This document shows positions 37,806 to 47,964 of a stretch of 64,000 bases of DNA, piece by piece. This DNA is from Roseiarcus sp963759955. GTDB lineage: Bacteria > Pseudomonadota > Alphaproteobacteria > Rhizobiales > Beijerinckiaceae. The DNA lies in contig CAVXCA010000099.1 in the NCBI GenBank assembly GCA_963759955.1, positions 55,645 to 119,644 of the forward strand, in the 5' to 3' direction. The notes beneath the pieces were generated by a model. The model saw nothing but the letters and a program-made list of their open reading frames with translations. It did not search any database and was not told the origin of the DNA. How positions within the stretch are numbered: the first letter of the stretch is position 1; the number at the start of each line of letters is the position of its first letter. Position numbers and translations under genes: made by a program.

Positions 37806-38522
37806 TCACAAACCGAAAGCGGTCAGTCCGGGATGGTCGAGCGGGCGCGGGCCGGGGGCGTCCCACAGGAACCTGCGCTGCTCCGGATCGATCGGCAGAT
37901 CGTTGATCGAAGCGTGACGCGCGCGCATCAGGCCGTGCGCGTCGAACAGCCAATTCTCATTGCCGTAGGAACGGAACCATTGGCCCGCCGCGTCATGCCA
38001 TTCGTAGGCGAAGCGCACCGCGATGCGGTCGTCGCGGAAAGCCCAGAGCTCCTTGATCAGGCGGTACTCGAGCTCCTTGGCCCATTTGCGCGCGAGGAAG
38101 GCGACGATCGCCTCGCGGCCCTGGAAAAATTCCACGCGATTGCGCCAAATGCTGTCGGGCGTATAGGCGAGCGCGACGCGCTCGGGATCCCTTCCGTTCC
38201 AGGCGTCCTCGGCCGCGCGCACCTTGCGGATCGCGCTTTCGTGGGTGAAGGGCGGCAGCGGCGGGCGATCGAGGGACAAAGCGCGGCTCCCATGCGGCGC
38301 GGCGGCGGGCGCCGCCGCGGGCTCGATATGGGGCGTCGCCCCATCGATTGTCAAAGCGCCGGCGCCGCTACGCGCGGCCGCGGCCGGTTTGATCCCGGCC
38401 GAGGCCGCCGTTCGCGCGAAATGGCGGGGCAAGCGAGGATTGGGCGCGCTCGAACGAAAGGGCCGTTGCAATCGCGGCGCAATCGTGATGGCGTCGCGCT
38501 CGGGACTCTCCCGCAGCCTCAT
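37806..38522 (-). CDS. DUF1348 / NTF2-like family protein
   Basis: The C-terminal 150 residues form an NTF2-like fold of the DUF1348 type: VRAAEDAWNGRDPERVALAY, DSIWRNRVEFFQGREAIVAF, the KWAKELEYRLIKELWAF block, and AYEWHDAAGQWFRSYGNENW. The preceding 85 residues are Ala/Pro/Arg-rich without homology. The true start is therefore uncertain and may be a later GTG or TTG codon, giving a protein of about 155-160 residues. The function of the family is unknown. It is divergent from a DUF1772 gene. Confidence 0.72.
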   Translation of the reverse strand: MRLRESPERDAITIAPRLQRPFRSSAPNPRLPRHFARTAASAGIKPAAAARSGAGALTIDGATPHIEPAAAPAAAPHGSRALSLDRPPLPPFTHESAIRKVRAAEDAWNGRDPERVALAYTPDSIWRNRVEFFQGREAIVAFLARKWAKELEYRLIKELWAFRDDRIAVRFAYEWHDAAGQWFRSYGNENWLFDAHGLMRARHASINDLPIDPEQRRFLWDAPGPRPLDHPGLTAFGL

Positions 38523-38535
38523 TCAAGGAATCGTC

Positions 38536-38958
38536 ATGTCGCCCGGATCTCTCGCCCTCGTCCTCGCCGCCGCGTTTTCCGGCGCCGCGCTCTACGTCAA
38601 TCTCGTCGAGCAGCCCGCGCGCCTGGCGCTCGACGATCAGGCCATCCTCAACGAATGGACGCCGAGCGACCGGCGCGGCGTCGCGCTGCTCGCGGGTCTG
38701 TCGCTCATCTCGGCGGCGCTCGGCCTCGTCGCCTATTTCGCCAGCCAGGACGTGCGCTGGGCGATCGGCGCGCTGATCATCATCTTGAGCTGGCCCTACA
38801 CCTTCTTCGCCATGGCGCCGCTCAACGACCAGATCCTGACCCTGGCGCCGCGCGACATCGGCGCCGCGCGCGTTCTGGTGCGCCAATGGGGTCTGCTCGA
38901 ATGGGGTCAAACAGGAATCGGGGTCGCCGCCTGCGCGGTGTTCCTGTGGGCGCTGTGA
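38536..38958 (+). CDS. DUF1772 family membrane protein
   Basis: A 140-residue protein with four hydrophobic segments (SLALVLAAAFSGAALYVNL; GVALLAGLSLISAALGLVAYF; WAIGALIIILSWPYTFFAM; GQTGIGVAACAVFLWAL). The ALYVNLVEQPARLAL block after the first helix is typical of DUF1772. ATG at 38536 begins MSPGSLALV. The family has no established function. cobS follows 40 bp downstream on the same strand. Confidence 0.82.
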   Translation: MSPGSLALVLAAAFSGAALYVNLVEQPARLALDDQAILNEWTPSDRRGVALLAGLSLISAALGLVAYFASQDVRWAIGALIIILSWPYTFFAMAPLNDQILTLAPRDIGAARVLVRQWGLLEWGQTGIGVAACAVFLWAL

Positions 38959-38998
38959 CGCCGCCGCGCTGTTGCGCCGCATTCTGAGAGGAGACGCC

Positions 38999-39820
38999 GT
39001 GTTCGACGCGCAGGCCCGTTCGGCCCTCATCATTCGCGCTCGGCGCGATGTGAGCGAGGCTCTGCGATTTTTTTCGCGCCTGCCGGCGCCTTCGCGCGGC
39101 GCGCCGATCGAGGCCGGCGCGGGCCTGGATATGGCGCGCATCGCCTGGGCGACGCCGGTCGCGGGCGCGCTGATCGGCGCCGTCGGCGCGCTGGCGCTCG
39201 GCCTCGCCCTGCTCCTGCGCCTGCCGCCGTTCCTCGGCGCGGCTTTCGCGGTGACGACGCTCGTCCTCGTCAGCGGCGCACTGCACGAAGACGGCCTCGC
39301 CGACGTCGCCGACGGCTTCGGCGGCGGCTCGACGCGCGAAGCCAAGCTCGCGATCATGCGCGACAGCCGCATCGGCGCTTTCGGCGCGATCGCGCTGGTC
39401 CTTTCGCTGCTGCTGCGCGTCGGCGCGCTCGCGGCGCTCACGCGCGGCGGCTTCGCCGTCGCCGCGGCGAGCCTGATTCTTTCCGGCGCGGCCTCGCGCG
39501 CAGGCGCGCTCATTCCCTTGGCGCTGCTGCCCCCTGCCCGCGCCGACGGCGCCGGCGCGAGCGCCGGCCGCCTCCAGACGAGCGATTTGATCGCCGCCGG
39601 CCTCGCCGTCGCCGGCGTCGCTTTCGTCGCCGGCCTCGCCGCGCTCGGCGTCGTGCGCGCGGTCTTCGCCGGCGTCCTCGCCGCAGCGGCTTCGTGGGGG
39701 ATGAGCGTGTTGGCGCGCCGCCAAATCGGCGGCCAAACCGGCGACGTCGCCGGCGCGGCGCAGCAGGCGGCCGAGATCGCATGCCTGTGCGCTCTTCTCA
39801 TCGGCGGCCGCGCGGCTTAA
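38999..39820 (+). CDS. cobS: Adenosylcobinamide-GDP ribazoletransferase
   Basis: CobS joins adenosylcobinamide-GDP and alpha-ribazole in the last step of cobalamin nucleotide-loop assembly at the inner membrane. The 273-residue protein has the N-terminal ALRFFSRLPAPS motif, GALHEDGLADVADGFGGG with the conserved acidic residues, and MRDSRIGAFGAIAL. Several hydrophobic helices follow, and RRQIGGQTGDVAGAAQQAAEI is near the end. The start is GTG at 38999, with AGAGGAGA five bases upstream. Other cobalamin genes are not seen in the window, and no cobalamin riboswitch was recognised. Confidence 0.94.
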   Translation: MFDAQARSALIIRARRDVSEALRFFSRLPAPSRGAPIEAGAGLDMARIAWATPVAGALIGAVGALALGLALLLRLPPFLGAAFAVTTLVLVSGALHEDGLADVADGFGGGSTREAKLAIMRDSRIGAFGAIALVLSLLLRVGALAALTRGGFAVAAASLILSGAASRAGALIPLALLPPARADGAGASAGRLQTSDLIAAGLAVAGVAFVAGLAALGVVRAVFAGVLAAAASWGMSVLARRQIGGQTGDVAGAAQQAAEIACLCALLIGGRAA

Positions 39821-39828
39821 ATCAGTTC

Positions 39829-40038
39829 ATGGATATTTCCGCTCTGCCGCCCCTCAGCCCCTGCGTGAAAATTTGCGTCGTCGATCCCGTTTCGGGCCTC
39901 TGCGTCGGCTGCGGCCGCACGGTCGCTGAAATCACGATGTGGGGCGAACTCGACGCCGGCGAGCGGCGCGCCATCGTCGCGGGTCTCGAACAACGCTTGA
40001 AGGCGGCGCGCTCGCGCGCGGCGCGCGGACGGCGCTGA
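39829..40038 (+). CDS. DUF1289 family small Cys-rich protein
   Basis: A 69-residue protein with the DUF1289 pattern: SPCVKICVVDPVSGLCVGCGRTVAEI, followed by an MWGELDAGERRAIV helix. Four cysteines suggest a metal site or Fe-S cluster, but none is proven for the family. ATG at 39829 lies 8 bp after the cobS stop. It is followed two bases later by the start of the aspartic protease gene, so the three are probably one transcript. Confidence 0.85.
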   Translation: MDISALPPLSPCVKICVVDPVSGLCVGCGRTVAEITMWGELDAGERRAIVAGLEQRLKAARSRAARGRR

Positions 40039-40039
40039 A

Positions 40040-40735
40040 ATGGCCGTCGCCTTCCCTCTCGCGCTCCTCGCCGCGGCGCTGATCGCGCTTTACGTCGCCC
40101 CCGAGGGAACACCGCTGCTCGGGCTCGATCACGGCAGTTTCGCCCGCGCGGCCTTCGGCGTCGCCTTCCTGGCGTGGCTGTTGCTGACCTCGGCGCGACG
40201 CGTCGGGTTGGGCGCGTTCGCGCGCGTCCTCGGCGGGGCGGCGATCTGGACGGCGATCGTCATCGGCCTCACCGGCGTCTACGCCTATCGCTTCGAAGTC
40301 TCCGACGTCGCGGACCGGATCATGGCCGAACTCTTCCCCGGCGAGCCGCAGATCGGCCAGGGCGGCGCGGTCATCGTCACGCGGCGCCTCGGCGGCGAAT
40401 TCATCATTCCCGCCAATGTCAACGGCGCCCGCGTAGCGTTCCTGTTCGACACCGGCGCCTCGAGCGTGGTGCTGCGCGCCGAGGACGCCAAGCGGATCGG
40501 CGTCGATGCCGCCGGTCTCGACTTCAACGTCGGCGTCGTCACCGCCAACGGCTCCGCGATGGCGGCGCCGACCCGCATCGACGAGATCGCGGTCGGGCCG
40601 ATCGTCATGCGCAACGTGCGCGCGTTGGTCGCCCGGCCCGGCGCCCTCTCCGAGAGCCTCATCGGCATGAGCTACCTCGATAGGCTGCAGAGCTTCTCGG
40701 TCGAGCGCGGGCGGCTGATCCTGAAGGGCAAGTAG
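40040..40735 (+). CDS. Retropepsin-like aspartic protease (TIGR02281-type)
   Basis: A 231-residue membrane-anchored protein. Hydrophobic segments lie near residues 5-20, 35-50 and 65-85, followed by a soluble clan AA aspartic protease domain (about 110-231). The active-site motif is VAFLFDTGASSVVL, and the downstream flap and strand regions (GLDFNVGVVTANG; SLIGMSYLDRLQSF) match the retropepsin-like family found in Alphaproteobacteria. Like retropepsins it has one Asp motif and would act as a dimer. Substrates are unknown. Confidence 0.85.
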   Translation: MAVAFPLALLAAALIALYVAPEGTPLLGLDHGSFARAAFGVAFLAWLLLTSARRVGLGAFARVLGGAAIWTAIVIGLTGVYAYRFEVSDVADRIMAELFPGEPQIGQGGAVIVTRRLGGEFIIPANVNGARVAFLFDTGASSVVLRAEDAKRIGVDAAGLDFNVGVVTANGSAMAAPTRIDEIAVGPIVMRNVRALVARPGALSESLIGMSYLDRLQSFSVERGRLILKGK

Positions 40736-40760
40736 ATTTTGAAGATCGAGCGAGGGCGGC

Positions 40761-41756
40761 TCAGACCGCCTCGGCGAGCGGCGTGCGCGCGATTTGCCCG
40801 ACCGCCTCGCGCAGCTCGGCAAGGCCGGCGCCCGGCCGCGGCGCCAGCGTCGCCAGCCTTTGGCGGTAAGCGCGCGCGCCGGGCCGGCCGGCGAACAGGC
40901 CGATGAGATGGCGCGTCATGTCGTGCAGGCGCGCGCCGCGCGCCAATTCGCGCGCGACATAGGGCTCGTAGGCTTCGAGCGCCGCGAAGGCGTCGCGCGA
41001 GGGCGCCGGCTGGCCGAAAATTTCAGGGTCGACGCCGAGCAGCATTTCGGGGTTCTGATAGGCGGCGCGGCCGACCATCGCGCCGTCGACCCAACGCAAG
41101 TGCTCGAGCGCGGCTTTCAAATCGCCGATGCCGCCGTTGACGGCGATCGGCAGCGCCGGATGCGCCGCCTTGAGTTCGTAAACCAGCGCATAATCGAGCG
41201 GCGGAACGGTCCGGTTGTCCTTGGGGCTGAGGCCTTCGAGCCAGGCCTTGCGCGCGTGGACGATCACCCCCGCGGCGCCCGCCGCCGCGACGGCTTCGAC
41301 CAGCGCGAACAGCGCCTCGCGCGGCTCCTGCTCGTCGACGCCGATGCGGCATTTGACGGTGACGGGAACGCTGGTCGCCGCCGCCATCGCCGCCACGCAT
41401 TCGGCCACCAGCGCCGGCTCGCGCAACAGGCAGGCGCCGAAGCGACCGTTCTGCACCCGGTCGGACGGACAACCGCAATTGAGGTTGATCTCGTCGTAAC
41501 CGAAATCGGCGCCGATGCGCGCGGCCTCGGCGAGCCGCCCCGGCTCCGCGCCGCCGAGCTGCAACGCGATCGGATGCTCGCATGCGTTGAAGCCGATCAG
41601 CCGTTCGCGCGGACCGAACACGACCGCATCGGCCGTGACCATCTCGCTGTAGAGCCGCGCTCGACGCGTCAGCAGGCGATGGAAGACGCGGCAATGCCGG
41701 TCCGTCCAATCCATCATAGGCGCTACGCTAAATCTAAATGATTGATCTAGGTGCAT
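40761..41756 (-). CDS. dusA: tRNA-dihydrouridine synthase A
   Basis: DusA reduces uridines in the tRNA D-loop (U20/U20a) using FMN and NADPH. The 331-residue protein begins MHLDQSFRFSVAPMMDWTDRHCR, with the FMN-binding start. It continues with the catalytic-Cys region NLNCGCPSDRVQNGRFGACLL, VTVKCRIGVDE, the VHARKAWLEGLSPKDNR block, and AVNGGIGDL. Its 5' end is a known integration hotspot for integrative elements. Here a broken tyrosine-recombinase gene starts about 110 bp upstream in the opposite direction. Confidence 0.96.
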   Translation of the reverse strand: MHLDQSFRFSVAPMMDWTDRHCRVFHRLLTRRARLYSEMVTADAVVFGPRERLIGFNACEHPIALQLGGAEPGRLAEAARIGADFGYDEINLNCGCPSDRVQNGRFGACLLREPALVAECVAAMAAATSVPVTVKCRIGVDEQEPREALFALVEAVAAAGAAGVIVHARKAWLEGLSPKDNRTVPPLDYALVYELKAAHPALPIAVNGGIGDLKAALEHLRWVDGAMVGRAAYQNPEMLLGVDPEIFGQPAPSRDAFAALEAYEPYVARELARGARLHDMTRHLIGLFAGRPGARAYRQRLATLAPRPGAGLAELREAVGQIARTPLAEAV

Positions 41757-41866
41757 TTTTTCTGTCGTCTCAACTCACCAGGTCGGGTCGTGTGCACTCT
41801 TTTACGCCATCATGCGACCCTTTACGCGGCAGTTCGACGGCTCCGTGCACACGAAGCGCGAAGGCT

Positions 41867-42439
41867 TTGGCGACGTCCACGAAGCTCAAGTCCGGTTCCT
41901 GCCGAGCCCAGGCGCCACGGAAGGGAAAATATGTCAACGACGCATTCCTTCGCCGAAAGGACGCCGAGGAACGGGCGCTCGAGGTCGAGCGGCCCATCGA
42001 TCGCGGCGAACCCACCGTGGCGCGAAGCTCCCGCGACGCCGGGACATTCTGCGATCTGAGCAAGCTGCATCGTGAAGACCTACAAGAGGTGAGCTAACCC
42101 ATCGGGCGATCGAAGGCCGCGAGCCTCGCCCTTCTCGCGCACAGATTGCGCCGGTTGCGGATCCCCGAACTCGATCGCGACCGGCTCATTCGATTTGGAA
42201 AAGAACGTGCGCGCGAAGGCGCCAATCCTGTCACTTTGGGTATTGATCTTGGATATATCAAGACCAATCTGTCGCACACGGCCGCCCTTCATGGCGCGAT
42301 ACTCTCGGCCGAACCCATCGTTCTCGCGCGAATCGCGCTGGCGCGCCTTGGTCTCGTTGAGAAAGGGAACGAGCGCGACAGGCGACCGACGCAGAACGAG
42401 TTGGATCGCCTTGTCGCGGCTTTCGAAGCAGATCTGTGA
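41867..42439 (+). pseudogene. Tyrosine recombinase/integrase remnant (nonsense-mutated, truncated)
   Basis: Frame +2 reads ATSTKLKSGSCRAQAPRKGK, YVNDAFLRRKDAEERALEVE, RSSRDAGTFCDLSKLHREDLQEV, then an in-frame TAA at 42095-42097. It continues in the same frame with PIGRSKAASLALLAHR, IPELDRDRLIRFGKERAREG, NPVTLGIDLGYIKTNLSHTA and ERDRRPTQNELDRLVAAFEAD to a TGA at 42437. This is the N-terminal arm-binding and core-binding region of a phage-type integrase. The catalytic domain with R-H-R-Y is missing. A poly-G run (near 42445) follows the truncation. The probable start is TTG at 41867. It lies beside the 5' end of dusA, pointing away from it. Confidence 0.82.
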
Positions 42440-42525
42440 ATTGGCGGGGGGGGGGGCCGGCGGCCGATCGGCGCGGAAGTTCCTTAAACGATTTGAACCC
42501 GGCAGGCTTAACGCTGGGCGCCGAT

Positions 42526-42975
42526 TCACACCGCGATGAGCAGATTACGCGCGCTGGAGCCTTTGGCGACCCCAATCGTCTTGCCTTCGAGATCGGCGGG
42601 AGTCCTGATCGCCGAACCTTCCGGCACGACGATCGCCTGCCCAAGACCGCGCGCGGGAATCGCCGCTGCCTAGAGCAGGTTCGCGTGACCCGCTTGCGCG
42701 AAGATCGGCGGCGCGCGCCGCAATAGGCGTAGTCGATCCCGCCCGCGCTGAGCGCCTCGAGCATTGGCGGCCGAATGGGAATTCCGCCCGTTTGATCGCG
42801 ACGCCGTCGGCTTCCAAGCGCTTCTCCAACCGCCCTTGCGCCTTGCCGACCAGTACCGCGCCCGCCTTCTGATAGCCGATGCAAACGACTTTCAGCGGCT
42901 CGACGGCGTTGGCCTTCGCATCGCGGACGTGACCGCGAGCGCGCCGGCGGAAGCGAGAAAGGTTCTACGTCGCAC
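42526..42975 (-). pseudogene. Decayed SsuA/NrtA-type sulfonate-binding protein gene
   Basis: Pieces of a periplasmic binding protein can be read on the minus strand in changing frames: a signal-like start VRRRTFLASAGALAVTSA at 42975, then NAVEPLKVVCIGYQKAGAVL and LEKRLEADGVAIKRAEFPFG, then MLEALSAGGIDYAYCG, then IPARGLGQAIVVPEGSAIR and TPADLEGKTIGVAKGSSA. Frame changes and an in-frame TAG separate the pieces, and the C-terminal half is absent. The blocks match aliphatic-sulfonate ABC-transporter binding proteins. It cannot make a functional product. It lies between the integrase remnant and the last gene of the CoM operon. Confidence 0.78.
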
Positions 42976-43022
42976 GAGGGACCCCTATTCGGGCGGTCCA
43001 TGCTCCCCGGCGTTCGCGTCGA

Positions 43023-44390
<1,368 letters not shown>

Positions 44391-44401
44391 GCCGCCGGCC
44401 T

Positions 44402-45838
44402 CTACTTGCCGTACTTCGCCCAATGCGGTCCGAAGATCGCCTCGGGCGTGATGGTGCGCATCGCCAGCGGCCGCGAGACCCAGGTCAGGTTGACGAAATG
44501 CCGCGCGCTGACGTTTTCCGTCGTGATGTTGCCGCCCCAGGAGCCGCAGGCGAGCGAGAGCGTATAGGGCATGCCGTTGCGCGGGCTGCCGGCGCCTTCG
44601 TTGAGGTTCTGGTTGACGAGCACGCGCGCCGTCTTGGTGCGCATCGCCAGGGCCTCGACGTTGGCGTCGTTCGAAGTGTGGATGCCGCAGGTGTGCCCGA
44701 GGCCCTGATAGCCGGTGATGCGGTTGACGAGGTCGACGGCGGCGCCGATTCCGCCGGCGTAACGAAAGAGGGCGAGCACCACCGAAAGCTTCTCGCCGGA
44801 GAAGGGATGCGCCGGCCCGACCCCGTCTTCCTCGACGATGAGAAAGCTGCGGTCCTCGGCGAGCTTGAAGCCGGCGAGTTCGGCGATGCGTGCGGCCGGC
44901 TTGGCCACCACGTCGATAGTGGGAATATGGCCGCCGTCCGGCCACATCGCCGCGCGGAGCCGCGCCTTCTCGTCGGGGGTGCAGAGATGGCCGCCCGCCG
45001 CGATCAGCTTGTCGAGCAGCGGCTGATAAATCCGGGTCTCGGCGACCACCGAATTGTCGGCGAGGCAACTGGTGGCGTAGTCGAAGGTCTTGGCGCGGGA
45101 GATCATCAGCGCGGCGTCGTCGAGGTCGGCCGTTTCGTCGACCACGTGGACCGAATTGCCCACCCCCACTCCATAGGCGGGCGTGCCGGAGCTGTAGGCG
45201 GCCTTGACCATGCCGGCGCCGCCGGTGGCGACGACGAGATCGGCGAGCCGCATCAGCGCCTCGGTCTTGCCGATCGAGGGCTGCTCGATCACCTGGATAA
45301 GGTCCTCGGGCGCGCCGACGTCGCGGCAGCCCTGCCGCATCGCCTCGACCACCGCGATCGAGGTCCGCTTGGTGCGCGGATGCGGCGAAACGATGATGGC
45401 GTTGCGCGCTTTCAGCGCCCCCAGCGCTTTGACCGGCGGCGTCGCGTCGGGGCCGGTGGTGGGGATCAGCGCGGCGATGACGCCGACCGGCTTGGCGATC
45501 TTGACCAATCCCTTCTCCGGGATCTCCTCGACCACGCCGCAGGTCTTGATCCCCGCCATATCGGCGAGGGTTCCCATGACGCGGTTCTCGAACTTGGCGA
45601 CCTTGTCCTGATAGCGCCCGAAGCCGCCTTCATCGATGGCGAGGCGCGCGAGAGCCTCGCGGTTCTTGTACACATGCCAGCCGACGGCCGTCACCAAGGC
45701 GTCGGCCTGGGCCTGCGTGTAGTTTTCGATTGTCCGCTGAGCCTGGCGGGCGCGATCGACCATGACGGCGATCTCGGCCTGGGCCTCCTCCGGCGTTTGC
45801 TTCGCTGGCTTGGCGATATTCGTGACAGCGGTGTTCAT
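44402..45838 (-). CDS. Acylating aldehyde dehydrogenase, sulfoacetaldehyde dehydrogenase-like
   Basis: A 478-residue CoA-acylating aldehyde dehydrogenase. Features are the N-terminal helices (QAEIAVMVDRARQAQRTIENY), the cofactor region KPVGVIAALIPTTGPDATPP, the TGGAGMVKAAYSSG block, and the catalytic Cys in DYATSCLADNSVVAE (about residue 250). Among family members it most resembles SauS, which interconverts sulfoacetaldehyde and sulfoacetyl-CoA, and acetaldehyde dehydrogenases are the alternative. Its ATG overlaps the stop of the upstream acid-CoA ligase gene (ATGA), so the two enzymes are coupled. Together they could move between a free acid and an aldehyde in either direction. The sulfonate substrate is inferred mainly from the CoM context. 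Confidence 0.82.
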   Translation of the reverse strand: MNTAVTNIAKPAKQTPEEAQAEIAVMVDRARQAQRTIENYTQAQADALVTAVGWHVYKNREALARLAIDEGGFGRYQDKVAKFENRVMGTLADMAGIKTCGVVEEIPEKGLVKIAKPVGVIAALIPTTGPDATPPVKALGALKARNAIIVSPHPRTKRTSIAVVEAMRQGCRDVGAPEDLIQVIEQPSIGKTEALMRLADLVVATGGAGMVKAAYSSGTPAYGVGVGNSVHVVDETADLDDAALMISRAKTFDYATSCLADNSVVAETRIYQPLLDKLIAAGGHLCTPDEKARLRAAMWPDGGHIPTIDVVAKPAARIAELAGFKLAEDRSFLIVEEDGVGPAHPFSGEKLSVVLALFRYAGGIGAAVDLVNRITGYQGLGHTCGIHTSNDANVEALAMRTKTARVLVNQNLNEGAGSPRNGMPYTLSLACGSWGGNITTENVSARHFVNLTWVSRPLAMRTITPEAIFGPHWAKYGK

Positions 45839-47964
45839 GCTGGCGTTTCCTCTGTGAGTTGTTGGTGAAGTTTGGCCGTGGCGCTGCGATCGGCGGCGGC
45901 GGCGGAGACCCGCATCCGCACGTCGACGATGACGAAGCCGTCGGCATTGGCGATGAGCGGATTCACGTCCAACTCGTCGAGCCAAGGAGAGCCGGCGATC
46001 CATTGGGACAGCTCGGCGATGAGGCGGGCGAGCGCAGCGATGTCGACGGCAGGGCGCCCTCGGCCTCCCGTCAGCAGGGAGCGGCCTTTCAGTTCGTCCA
46101 GCATTGAGACCGCTTCGGATTCGCTGACCGGGGCGAGACGAAGGGCGACGTCGCCCAAAGCCTCCACCCAGATTCCGCCGAGGCCGGCCATCACCACCGG
46201 CCCGAAATTCGCGTCGCGTCGCGCGCCGAGGACGAGTTCGACGCCGCCGCGGGCTTGCCGCTGCGCCAGCGCCACCGGCAAATCCAGGCGCCTGGCGATG
46301 TCGTCATAGGCTTCGCCCACCGCGGCCGGCGTCGCGAGCCCCAGGCGCACACCGCCGCTATCGGACTTGTGAATCAGCCCCGGCCGCTCGGCCTTGAGCG
46401 CGATCGTCGTCCCGAGCGCTTCGGCGGCGGCGATCGCCTCGGCGCGCGAGCGGACGAGCCGCCACGGCGCGACGGGAAAACCGGCGGCGGCGAGCAGGTC
46501 GAAGGCGACGTCGGAGGGCAGCCAGCCGCCTTCGGCCGCGGCGGCGGGCCGCGCGATGCGGCGATCGACCGCTTTGGGCGCGGCCGCGCTGCCGGAAAGC
46601 GCCGTCAGCGCCAAGACCCGGGCGGCGCGCGCCGGCCAATCGTGACAGGGAATGCCCGCTTCGATCAATCGCCGCCGGTTCTCTTCCGCCGCTTGCGGCG
46701 CCACCCAGCAGACATGGATCGGCTTTTCCGAACCGCGCTCGCGCGCGGCCTGCGCTTCTGCGATGACGCGGTCGGTCACTTCCGCCATCAGCGCGGAGCG
46801 CTGCAACAGAACGGGGACGACGGCGTCGACTTCATCGCTGTCGAGCAGCGCCTTCAAGCTCTCGCCGTACATCTGAGGAAACCGCCGCCACTCGGTGGTC
46901 ACGTCGATCGGGTTGGCGGCGGAGCCGAAGGCGGGCAACGCCGGGCGGATCGCCGATTGCAGCGTCTCCGACAGGCGCGGAACCTCGAGCCCGCGCGCCT
47001 CCATGAGGTCCGCGATCTCGACGCCGGTTCCGCCGGAATTGGTGATAACGGCGATGCGGCGGCCCTTCAGCGGCGGCTGGCGATCGAGCGCGGCGGCAAG
47101 ATCGAGCAAGGTCTGACCGTCCTCGACAACGCGCACGCCCGCCTGACGCAGCGCCGCGTGAGTGACCGCCGTGTCGGTGGCGAGCGCGGCGGTATGGCTG
47201 GCGGCGGCGCGTCGTCCGGCCTCGCCGCGCCCGGTCTTGAGCACGATGACGGGCTTGCGAAGCGCGACATCGCGTGCAGTTTCGAAGAAGCGGCGCCCGT
47301 CGCCGATCGACTCGATCAGCATGGCGATGACGCGCGTTTCCTGATCGTCGCCGAACACGCTGAGCACGTCGGTCTCGTCGATGTCGGCCTTGTTGCCGCA
47401 GGCTACGACGCGTGAAAAGCCGATGAGGTCTTCCTGCGAGCGCGTGAAGGCGGCCATGCCGTAGGCGCCGCTCTGCGTGTAGAGCGCGATTCCGCCGCGC
47501 GAGGGCATGCCCATCCCGAGCGAAGCGTTGAGTCCGCTCGAAGCGCTGATGACGCCGAAGCAATTGGGTCCGATCAGCTTGACGCCGCCCGCGCGCGCGG
47601 CGGCGACGACGCGCTTCTCCAGCGCGAGGCCGGCAGGCCCCGCTTCGGCGAAGCCGCCGCTTATGACGATCGCCGCTGGCACGCGGGCGCGTGCACAGTC
47701 CTCGATGATCCCCGGGATTTCGCCGGGCGGCGCGACGATCACCGCGAGATCGGCGCCGCCGGGCGCCGCGGTGAGGCTGGGATAGGCGGGCCGGCCGAGA
47801 ATCTCGGTGAGCGTCGGATGCACCGCCACGACTTCGCCGGCAAAGCCCGATTGCGGCGCGATCAGGTTCTGCATGAAGAGGTGGCCGAGCTTGCCCGGCG
47901 TCGCCGAAGCGCCGATCAGGGCGACGCGGCGCGGCGCGAACAGCGCCTGATCCCAGGCGATCAT
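45835..47964 (-). CDS. ADP-forming acid--CoA ligase (fused alpha-beta, acetate--CoA ligase family)
   Basis: A 709-residue fused NDP-forming acyl-CoA synthetase. The N-terminal CoA-binding domain has RRVALIGASATPGKLGHLF. The succinyl-CoA synthetase-like domains carry GPNCFGVISAS and the phospho-His region AAASHTAALATDTAVTHAAL. An ATP-grasp domain fills the C-terminal third (LLAAAGFPVAPWRLV; ALKAERPGLIHKSDSGGVRLG; LDELDVNPLIA). It converts an acid, CoA and ATP to acyl-CoA, reversibly. It overlaps xcbE1 upstream and the SauS-like gene downstream by 4 bp each. Sulfoacetate or an acid from epoxide breakdown are candidate substrates, but neither is proven. Confidence 0.88.
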   Translation of the reverse strand: MIAWDQALFAPRRVALIGASATPGKLGHLFMQNLIAPQSGFAGEVVAVHPTLTEILGRPAYPSLTAAPGGADLAVIVAPPGEIPGIIEDCARARVPAAIVISGGFAEAGPAGLALEKRVVAAARAGGVKLIGPNCFGVISASSGLNASLGMGMPSRGGIALYTQSGAYGMAAFTRSQEDLIGFSRVVACGNKADIDETDVLSVFGDDQETRVIAMLIESIGDGRRFFETARDVALRKPVIVLKTGRGEAGRRAAASHTAALATDTAVTHAALRQAGVRVVEDGQTLLDLAAALDRQPPLKGRRIAVITNSGGTGVEIADLMEARGLEVPRLSETLQSAIRPALPAFGSAANPIDVTTEWRRFPQMYGESLKALLDSDEVDAVVPVLLQRSALMAEVTDRVIAEAQAARERGSEKPIHVCWVAPQAAEENRRRLIEAGIPCHDWPARAARVLALTALSGSAAAPKAVDRRIARPAAAAEGGWLPSDVAFDLLAAAGFPVAPWRLVRSRAEAIAAAEALGTTIALKAERPGLIHKSDSGGVRLGLATPAAVGEAYDDIARRLDLPVALAQRQARGGVELVLGARRDANFGPVVMAGLGGIWVEALGDVALRLAPVSESEAVSMLDELKGRSLLTGGRGRPAVDIAALARLIAELSQWIAGSPWLDELDVNPLIANADGFVIVDVRMRVSAAAADRSATAKLHQQLTEETPA

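Noticed and set aside
42485..42510. tRNA T-loop-like GGTTCAAATC on the minus strand near the integrase remnant
   Set aside because: No matching stem and no acceptor or anticodon arms nearby. It lies in the decayed binding-protein region.
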